Assembly (NCBI GenBank): GCA_049600855.1
Contig: JBMYQA010000208.1
Coordinates: 1 to 10,979 of the forward strand
Reading direction: 5' to 3'
From: JBMYQA01 sp049600855
GTDB taxonomy: Bacteria > Bacteroidota > Bacteroidia > Cytophagales > Flammeovirgaceae
Length of the DNA stretch: 10,979 nt
Shown here: one piece after another, positions 6,673 to 10,979 of the stretch
How positions within the stretch are numbered: position 1 is the first letter of the stretch
Layout: each line of letters begins with the position of its first letter
The notes under the pieces: generated by a model
Database searches by the model: none
What the model was told of the DNA's origin: nothing
Seen by the model: the letters and a program-made list of their open reading frames with translations, nothing else
Program-made: the position numbers and the translations under genes

Positions 6673-7770
6673 TTACTTCACTAACAATTTTTCCTTAAAC
6701 ACGCCTTTTTCTGTTTGAACAACCACTACTACCAAGCCTGCAACGTGATTACTTAACACATATTCGCCTTCAACTCCCCAGGAAAAGTGATTTACATGAG
6801 TTGAAATAGGAATCTGTTTTCCAGAAAGTGTATACACATCAACTACCAATTGTTCTACGTTAAAGCCATCCACTTTAAACGTGTTGCTTGCAGTAGGATT
6901 AGGAAATACGTTCGCATATCCACCTACATTTTCTTTATACACCTGAATTACTTTTGAATACGAAAATGTACCATCATAGTCTGTTTGCTTTAAACGGTAA
7001 TAAGTAATTGATGCCAGTTCCCCACCATCTATCAAACTATATTGTTCCAAATGTTGAGATTCTCCAGCTCCTAATACTTCTCCTATCTTAGTGTAATTGA
7101 TGCCATCTAACGATTTTTCAACTGTAAAAAAATCGTTATTTTCTTCACTTGCTGTAGCCCACATTAAATCCACTTGATTTTCATTCAATGCTGCACGGAA
7201 ATATATTAGCGTGATGGGCAAAAGTGAACAACCATTATTTCCCTCACCAGATAAATCTTGACTTGGGCATCCCCCACTCCCTTCAATGCAAAATGTCAAA
7301 TCCGAAGAAATAAAACTAAGTTGAGCATTCCCTGAGTTTTTACTTAAACAGCCTGTCACACTCAAACCTCCAGTGCCATTAATGATGCCATTGCCATTAT
7401 TAGAGTAATTAATATTTCCCCCAATAAAAACCGTAAAATCTGCCCCAATAGTCATCGTTCCTTTATTGAAGAAATTAGCATCTGTAGTGATTGTTAACGA
7501 ACCTGTTCCCGTAAAACCTACATTATTTCCTCCACTGGAAGAGTTAATTGTTAAGGAATTTACGGTAAGATTACTAGCGGTATTCAGGGTTATTACCGTA
7601 TTATTACCGGCAATGATTACATCATCATCTGGTCCTGGCACATCTCCACAATCCCAAGTAGCAACACTATTCCAATCACCACTAGAGCTTGCTGTACAAG
7701 TTGCAGCTTGAGTTGAAATCGTCTCTCCTAAAATCCATGACATTAAAATTAAAATGATATACTTTTTCAT
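6673..7770 (-). CDS. Secreted surface protein with type IX secretion (Por) C-terminal sorting domain
   Basis: Exported protein of unknown function. A Sec signal peptide covers about 1-22 (MKKYIILILMSW..., cleavage near TQA). Residues 23-180 form a beta-rich, Asn/Thr/Gly-rich region. It opens with ATCTASSSGDWNSVATWDCG, a motif common at the start of right-handed beta-helix surface proteins, and continues with short repeats such as LTVNSLTINS and GSLTITTDANF. Six cysteines (25, 41, 141, 161, 168, 181) could form disulfides. Residues 185-280 are the Fn3-like linker common in this phylum (LPITLIYFRA, WATASEENNDFFTVEKSLDG, YYRLKQTDYDG). The last 80 residues are a type-A T9SS sorting domain with VFPNPT (288-293) and a KEKLLVK end. 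The usual GxY strand is replaced by the Val-rich AGLVVVVVQ. It would be secreted and anchored or released at the surface. It has its own terminator and appears monocistronic. Confidence 0.88.
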   Translation of the reverse strand: MKKYIILILMSWILGETISTQAATCTASSSGDWNSVATWDCGDVPGPDDDVIIAGNNTVITLNTASNLTVNSLTINSSSGGNNVGFTGTGSLTITTDANFFNKGTMTIGADFTVFIGGNINYSNNGNGIINGTGGLSVTGCLSKNSGNAQLSFISSDLTFCIEGSGGCPSQDLSGEGNNGCSLLPITLIYFRAALNENQVDLMWATASEENNDFFTVEKSLDGINYTKIGEVLGAGESQHLEQYSLIDGGELASITYYRLKQTDYDGTFSYSKVIQVYKENVGGYANVFPNPTASNTFKVDGFNVEQLVVDVYTLSGKQIPISTHVNHFSWGVEGEYVLSNHVAGLVVVVVQTEKGVFKEKLLVK

Positions 7771-8017
7771 CTTTTTATAGTAGTGTTAACCGTAATCAGC
7801 TATTAAAATCAATTAATATGCTATGAGTAAGAACGATATAATAATAATTGTACGCTGGATTTTCAAGGGACTTTTAGGGGACATTATAATATTTTACTAC
7901 TAATCATTTAAATAATACAAAAGAAAGAAATTTAACATAGTACATTCTATAAATTAAGCCATGAATTTTTAATCAGCATAGATTTCACTAACTTCCCTCA
8001 AAAATTTCACAAGCCCT

Positions 8018-8704
8018 ATGCCTGCAATTAAAGAAGCTACGTTCAACTTTTTACTTGATCTTAAAGAGAACAACAACCGTGAATGGTTTCAGGAAAATAA
8101 AGCGGTTTATACACAAGCGCATGAAAATGTAATCGCATTTGCGGATGCACTTTTATTGGAAATGCAACAGCACGATGACCTTGAAACTCCTTCTGGCAAA
8201 AAAAGCTTATTTCGCATTTATCGAGATGTTCGTTTTTCTAAAAATAAATCACCTTATAAATCTCATTTTTCTGGCAGCTTTAAGCGTGCTACAAAGGCAT
8301 TACGAGGCGGATATTACTTCCACATTGAAGCGGGCAATACCTTTGCTGCTGGTGGCTTTTGGGGACCAAACTCTGCTGATTTAAAACACCTCAGAAATCA
8401 AATTGCCCAAGACCCCGACCCATTACGAGAAATTTTAGCCAGCCAAACGTTCAACGACTATTTTGGGGAACTAATCGGCGATCAGGTAAAAACAGCTCCT
8501 AAAGGCTTCTCGAAAGACGATCCGGCCATTGATTTGCTCCGTTTCAAACAGTTCATTTTGAAGCATGATTTTACCGATGAAGAAGCCTTATCAGACGACT
8601 TCGTACAAAAACTTTCCTACACATTTCAGCAAATGCGTCCTTTCCTCGACTATATGAGTGATATCTTAACGACTGATCTCAATGGCATTTCTCTGATAGA
8701 ATAG
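8018..8704 (+). CDS. DUF2461 (TIGR02453) family protein
   Basis: A 228-residue member of the DUF2461 family; biochemical function is unknown. Diagnostic blocks are FLLDLKENNNREWFQENK (11-28), SLFRIYRDVRFSKNKSPYK (63-81), the GGYYFHIEAG...AAGGFWGP region (about 97-117) and PKGFSKDDPAIDLLRFKQF (161-179). Length is normal for the family and there is no signal peptide or membrane segment, so it is cytosolic. ATG at 8018 gives the usual short N-terminus. The 247-bp region upstream (7771-8017) is shared with the divergent surface-protein gene and shows no convincing promoter box. The gene is followed by a 361-bp gene-free stretch, so it is probably not in the RNA-repair operon downstream. Confidence 0.9.
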   Translation: MPAIKEATFNFLLDLKENNNREWFQENKAVYTQAHENVIAFADALLLEMQQHDDLETPSGKKSLFRIYRDVRFSKNKSPYKSHFSGSFKRATKALRGGYYFHIEAGNTFAAGGFWGPNSADLKHLRNQIAQDPDPLREILASQTFNDYFGELIGDQVKTAPKGFSKDDPAIDLLRFKQFILKHDFTDEEALSDDFVQKLSYTFQQMRPFLDYMSDILTTDLNGISLIE

Positions 8705-8948
8705 CTTGGAGAAGCCACCTTAACTTGCTGCGATGAAAACTAGGATAACTTTTAGGTTTGGTATGCGTAAGAATTGAAAGAAACATTTCACACCTGTTTA
8801 TACTTCAAGTCATGTAATGGTTTAATCACATATTTCCCCTTCTATCCGCTCTTTTATAGAGTAGAAATTCTCATTACTTTAAATGATATTGAGTGTGATT
8901 TTCCACGCGGAAATACCTCTATATAGGGCTTTTTCATAAAAAGTCAGT

Positions 8949-9018
8949 AAATGCTCATTGAAGCTTCTTAGTTTCAATTGGAATAGGGTTGAGCTTCCTA
9001 GCTCAATGAGCGTTTTTT
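8949..9018 (+). terminator. Long-range stem with U-tract (terminator or attenuator) ahead of the RNA-repair operon
   Basis: Bases 8949-8961 pair with 9003-9015, including the exact match GCTCATTGA (8953-8961) with TCAATGAGC (9003-9011). After a bulged A8962 the stem continues GCT (8963-8965) with AGC (9000-9002). That is about 16 bp around a 34-nt loop, running into six T's at 9013-9018. It could terminate transcription from upstream, including a leader transcript, 48 bp before the RNA ligase start. It competes with two local hairpins inside it. Confidence 0.6.
8957..9007 (+). repeat. Two look-alike tandem hairpins
   Basis: Hairpin 1 is ATTGAAGCT (8957-8965), loop TCTT, AGTTTCAAT (8970-8978). 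Hairpin 2 is GTTGAGCT (8988-8995), loop TCCT, AGCTCAAT (9000-9007). Each has 8-9 pairs including one G-U, and stems and loops are clearly alike, as if one was copied from the other. Differences sit at paired positions and keep pairing, which suggests the fold matters. They use the same bases as the long-range stem at 8949-9015, so only one arrangement can form at a time. Confidence 0.55.
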
Positions 9019-9065
9019 ATGAACAAACCCTATACCTCGATCAATAGGACTAAACCATTACAATT

Positions 9066-9764
9066 ATGTCACTTTCAAGAAAATATGGGCGAACTTACCA
9101 TTACCCATTTTCTCCAGGCGCTACCAGTGATGATCGGATTAATCACAATTATTGGGCAGACATGCAATCCATCAAGCAACTTGTACACACCGAAAAACTG
9201 GATGGTGAAAACACCTGTTTGAATAAATATGGCGTATTTGCGCGCTCACATGCCGCGCCAACTCAACACCCTTGGGCCAATTACCTCAAAGAAAAGTGGG
9301 CTATGATCAAATATGATTTGGGTAACTTAGAAATTTTTGGTGAAAATATTTATGCGATACATTCCATTCAATATCAATCCATAGAGGCACATTTTTATGT
9401 TTTTGGCATTCGGGAATTAGACCGTTGGTTATCTTGGGAAGAAACGAAGTTTTACGCAGCCCTGTTGGATTTTCACATGGTTCCTGAACTCGCGTTTAGC
9501 TCCCCTACTCAACCGAATACCTTACAAAAGGAAGTTATTCAATTAAGCCAACAAGCGAGCTATTTTGGCTCCATCGATACATTTACAAAAGAACCTTGTA
9601 CGATGGAAGGCTTAGTCAGCCGCACCATTGCTGATTTTTCCATCCACGACTTTAAACAGCACGTTTTTAAATATGTACGCAAAGGCCATGTAAAAACAGC
9701 TCAACATTGGTCAAGAAATTGGAAGAGAGCCCCATTGCATTGGGAATACACACAAAAACCCTAA
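9066..9764 (+). CDS. Minimal ATP-dependent RNA ligase (nucleotidyltransferase family)
   Basis: Seals RNA ends that have 3'-OH and 5'-phosphate through a ligase-AMP and an RNA-adenylate intermediate. The covalent-nucleotidyltransferase motifs are in order. Motif I is EKLDGEN with adenylated Lys44, followed by FARSHAAP (58-65). Motif III is LEIFGENIYAIHS (88-100), IIIa is FYVFGIRE (110-117), IV is MEGLVSR (180-186, Glu181), and V is FKYVRKGHVK (201-210, Lys202 and Lys206 as candidates). The N-terminus RKYGRTYHYPFSPGATSDDR is characteristic of the subgroup found beside HD-Pnk genes. At 232 residues it is shorter than T4 Rnl1 or Rnl2, being essentially the catalytic core with little C-terminal domain, so it may need a partner for RNA binding. 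ATG at 9066 opens just before the conserved block. It ends 5 bp before the HD-Pnk start and is almost certainly co-transcribed with it. Confidence 0.92.
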   Translation: MSLSRKYGRTYHYPFSPGATSDDRINHNYWADMQSIKQLVHTEKLDGENTCLNKYGVFARSHAAPTQHPWANYLKEKWAMIKYDLGNLEIFGENIYAIHSIQYQSIEAHFYVFGIRELDRWLSWEETKFYAALLDFHMVPELAFSSPTQPNTLQKEVIQLSQQASYFGSIDTFTKEPCTMEGLVSRTIADFSIHDFKQHVFKYVRKGHVKTAQHWSRNWKRAPLHWEYTQKP

Positions 9765-9769
9765 CTATC

Positions 9770-10879
9770 ATGTGGAAAATAAGTCATCATTACGATTGGG
9801 AATTGCTCAGACAGCAATTCTCTTGGATTCAAGACATGGTTGGAGTCCCTCAAGACCCCATATACCATGCTGAGGGAGATGTTGCCATTCATACCCAACT
9901 GGTAGTAAAGGCTCTTACAAGTTTGGATGAATTTAAGGCTTTGAGCGAACAGGATCGGCATATTTTAATTGCGGCGGCACTGCTCCACGATGTGGAAAAA
10001 CGCTCAACTACCGTTATAGAAAGCGATGGCAGCATTACTTCCAAAGGACATGCTAAAAAAGGAGAATACACGAGTCGTACACTACTGTATAAGGAAATTA
10101 GTACCCCATATGCCATCCGAGAGCAAGTGGCTAAACTCGTTCGGTATCATGGTTTACCTTTATGGGCACTGGAAAAGCATAATCCTGCTAAAGCGGTAAT
10201 TAAAGCCAGTTTAGAAGTGAACACGCAACATTTGGCACTACTGGCTCAAGCAGATGTATTAGGAAGAATCTGTCAAGATCAAGATGAATTAAACTATCGG
10301 GTGGAATTGTTTCGAGAACTCTGCCACGAACAAAATTGCTACGGTCATGCAAGAACATTTACAGATCATTTTTCCAAATACTTTTATTTTGAAAAGGCGG
10401 ATGTACTGCCGAGTTTTCAGGCTTACGACGATAGCAAGTTCGAAGTTATTTTGATGAGTGCATTGCCTGGTTCGGGAAAAGACACCTACATTCAGCAACA
10501 TTTAGCCGATTGGCCCATGATTTCCCTTGACGATTTCAGGCGCAAATGGAAGATCAAGCCTACTGATAAATCGGGTACGGGAAGGGTTGTACAAGCCGCA
10601 AAAGAAGCAGCTAAGGCTTACATGCGCAAAAGAACGTCTTTTGTTTGGAATGCGACTAACCTTACTCGGGAGTTACGCAAAATGCTCATTCAATTTTTCA
10701 GAACTTACGGTGCTCGTGTACGCATCATCTACCTTGAGGCACCTTATCGCGAATTACTTGCACAGAATAGAAATCGGGAGCATGTTGTACCAGAAGCCGT
10801 GATTGAACGGATGATTCGTAAATTAGAAATTCCTGCTCCTTGGGAAGCACATCACGTAGATTATGTGGTTCGGTCATAA
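9770..10879 (+). CDS. HD-Pnk: bifunctional RNA/DNA end-healing enzyme (HD 2',3'-phosphoesterase plus 5'-OH polynucleotide kinase)
   Basis: Converts broken ends into ligatable ones. The N-terminal HD phosphohydrolase removes 2',3'-cyclic or 3' phosphates and the C-terminal P-loop kinase phosphorylates 5'-OH. This two-domain arrangement has been characterised biochemically in Runella slithyformis, as I recall. HD domain (about 1-205): candidate metal ligands are His33 (YHAEGDVAIHT), His73-Asp74 (LLHDVEK), His94 (KGHAKKGEY), His127 (VRYHGLP) and Asp162 (AQADVLGR). Kinase (about 224-369): P-loop ALPGSGKDT (231-239, Lys237), LDDFRRKW (253-260) with the general-base-type Asp, WNATN (293-297), and an Arg/Asn-rich lid NRNREHVVPEAVI (333-345). 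The frame runs up to a TTG at 9707 inside the ligase gene. ATG at 9770, giving 369 residues and 5 bp after the ligase stop, is the better start. Confidence 0.93.
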   Translation: MWKISHHYDWELLRQQFSWIQDMVGVPQDPIYHAEGDVAIHTQLVVKALTSLDEFKALSEQDRHILIAAALLHDVEKRSTTVIESDGSITSKGHAKKGEYTSRTLLYKEISTPYAIREQVAKLVRYHGLPLWALEKHNPAKAVIKASLEVNTQHLALLAQADVLGRICQDQDELNYRVELFRELCHEQNCYGHARTFTDHFSKYFYFEKADVLPSFQAYDDSKFEVILMSALPGSGKDTYIQQHLADWPMISLDDFRRKWKIKPTDKSGTGRVVQAAKEAAKAYMRKRTSFVWNATNLTRELRKMLIQFFRTYGARVRIIYLEAPYRELLAQNRNREHVVPEAVIERMIRKLEIPAPWEAHHVDYVVRS

Positions 10880-10880
10880 A

Positions 10881-10903
10881 AAAAGGGGAATTCCTCCCCT
10901 TTT
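10881..10903. terminator. Strong terminator of the RNA-repair operon, probably bidirectional
   Basis: AAAAGGGG (10881-10888) and CCCCTTTT (10896-10903) are perfectly complementary around a 7-nt loop, starting 2 bp after the HD-Pnk stop. Because the stem is flanked by A's and T's it reads as a terminator on both strands, which would suit a convergent gene to the right. Confidence 0.85.
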
Positions 10904-10961
10904 CCTACTGCATGTAATCCTGCTTATTCTACCCGATGGTTTAACACTTAAATCTGCTATT

Positions 10962-10979
10962 CAAGGCTTCTGAGCCTTG
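10962..10979. repeat. Hairpin at the right edge
   Basis: CAAGGCT (10962-10968) and AGCCTTG (10973-10979) pair exactly around TCTG and end at the window edge, so what follows is unseen. The minus strand here also has a short open frame ending SRFKC then TAA at 10941-10943. This could be the tail of a convergent gene, but 12 codons are too few to claim. Confidence 0.4.

Larger units (their letters stand above)
8705..9065 (+). other. 361-bp gene-free leader region rich in stem-loops
   Basis: No plausible coding sequence is seen on either strand. An exact TAnnTTTG box (TAGGTTTG, 8753-8760) could start a leader about 300 nt long, although the nearest TTG lies 25 bp away. Candidate stems downstream are TTCTA/TAGAA (8840-8844, 8862-8866) enclosing CTCT/AGAG, TTTCC/GGAAA (8900-8913), CTTTTT/AAAAAG (8929-8943) and the large element at 8949-9018. 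Longer-range complements also exist: AATCACA (8824-8830) with TGTGATT (8894-8900), and GTAATG (8814-8819) with CATTAC (8872-8877). These two cross each other. An untranslated regulatory leader or a small RNA is plausible; neither is proven. Confidence 0.45.

Noticed and set aside
6673..7770. Surface-protein gene as a polysaccharide lyase or other enzyme
   Set aside because: The beta-rich N-terminal part resembles surface beta-helix proteins generally, but no catalytic motif could be identified, so no activity is claimed.
9019..9222. 67-codon frame starting just after the U-tract at 9018
   Set aside because: It overlaps the RNA ligase in another frame, while the ligase frame carries all catalytic motifs. 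A leader peptide here is conceivable but unsupported.
9707..9769. Upstream TTG extension of the HD-Pnk gene
   Set aside because: It would overlap the ligase gene by 58 bp and adds residues with no match to the HD domain. ATG at 9770 gives a normal operon spacing.
1..10979. CRISPR array, tRNA, rRNA, prophage or transposase
   Set aside because: No regularly spaced repeats, tRNA-like cloverleaf, rRNA-like segment or mobile-element protein was recognised by eye. A tRNAscan/Infernal run was not possible.

Overview
The window looks like a chromosomal segment of a Bacteroidota species, probably an environmental Cytophagia/Saprospiria-type organism. The reasons are an AT-rich composition, a secreted protein with a C-terminal type IX secretion sorting domain, a lipoprotein GH92 mannosidase, a Nudix-winged-helix (NrtR/AraR-type) regulator, absence of obvious Shine-Dalgarno sequences, and promoter boxes resembling TTTG...TAnnTTTG. 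No tRNA, rRNA, insertion sequence or CRISPR array was seen.

Left part (1-4177): the N-terminal half of an ectoine-type diaminobutyrate aminotransferase (ectB-like, minus strand, running off the left edge) is divergent from a 984-residue GH92 lipoprotein with two C-terminal accessory modules. The region between them holds a long inverted repeat. A small DUF3817 membrane protein follows on the plus strand.

Middle (4178-7770): three minus-strand genes. The first (4292-5416) encodes an unrecognised 374-residue protein. Its C-terminal half resembles a PD-(D/E)XK nuclease fold in which the E-x-K pair appears to be lost. Its promoter region has a near-perfect palindrome (11-bp arms) just downstream of promoter-like boxes, suggesting an operator. 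Behind it, on the plus strand, lies an unannotated remnant of a SpoIIE/PP2C phosphatase C-terminus (5546-5773), a sign of past gene decay or insertion at this spot. Next come an NrtR-like regulator with an intact Nudix box and a T9SS-exported surface protein ending in a clear intrinsic terminator.

Right part (7771-10979): a DUF2461 protein, then a 361-bp gene-free stretch rich in stem-loops, then a tight two-gene RNA-repair operon. That operon encodes a minimal ATP-dependent RNA ligase and an HD-Pnk end-healing enzyme (2',3'-phosphoesterase plus 5'-kinase), with 5 bp between stop and start. Together they could heal and seal broken RNA. The leader ahead of them contains two look-alike tandem hairpins. 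These compete with a 16-bp long-range stem that ends in a U-tract, so it could act as an attenuator or be the 3' end of a small RNA. The operon closes with a strong, probably bidirectional, terminator.

The most interesting parts are the RNA-repair operon with its structured leader, the degenerate-nuclease gene with its palindromic operator, and the phosphatase remnant beside it.
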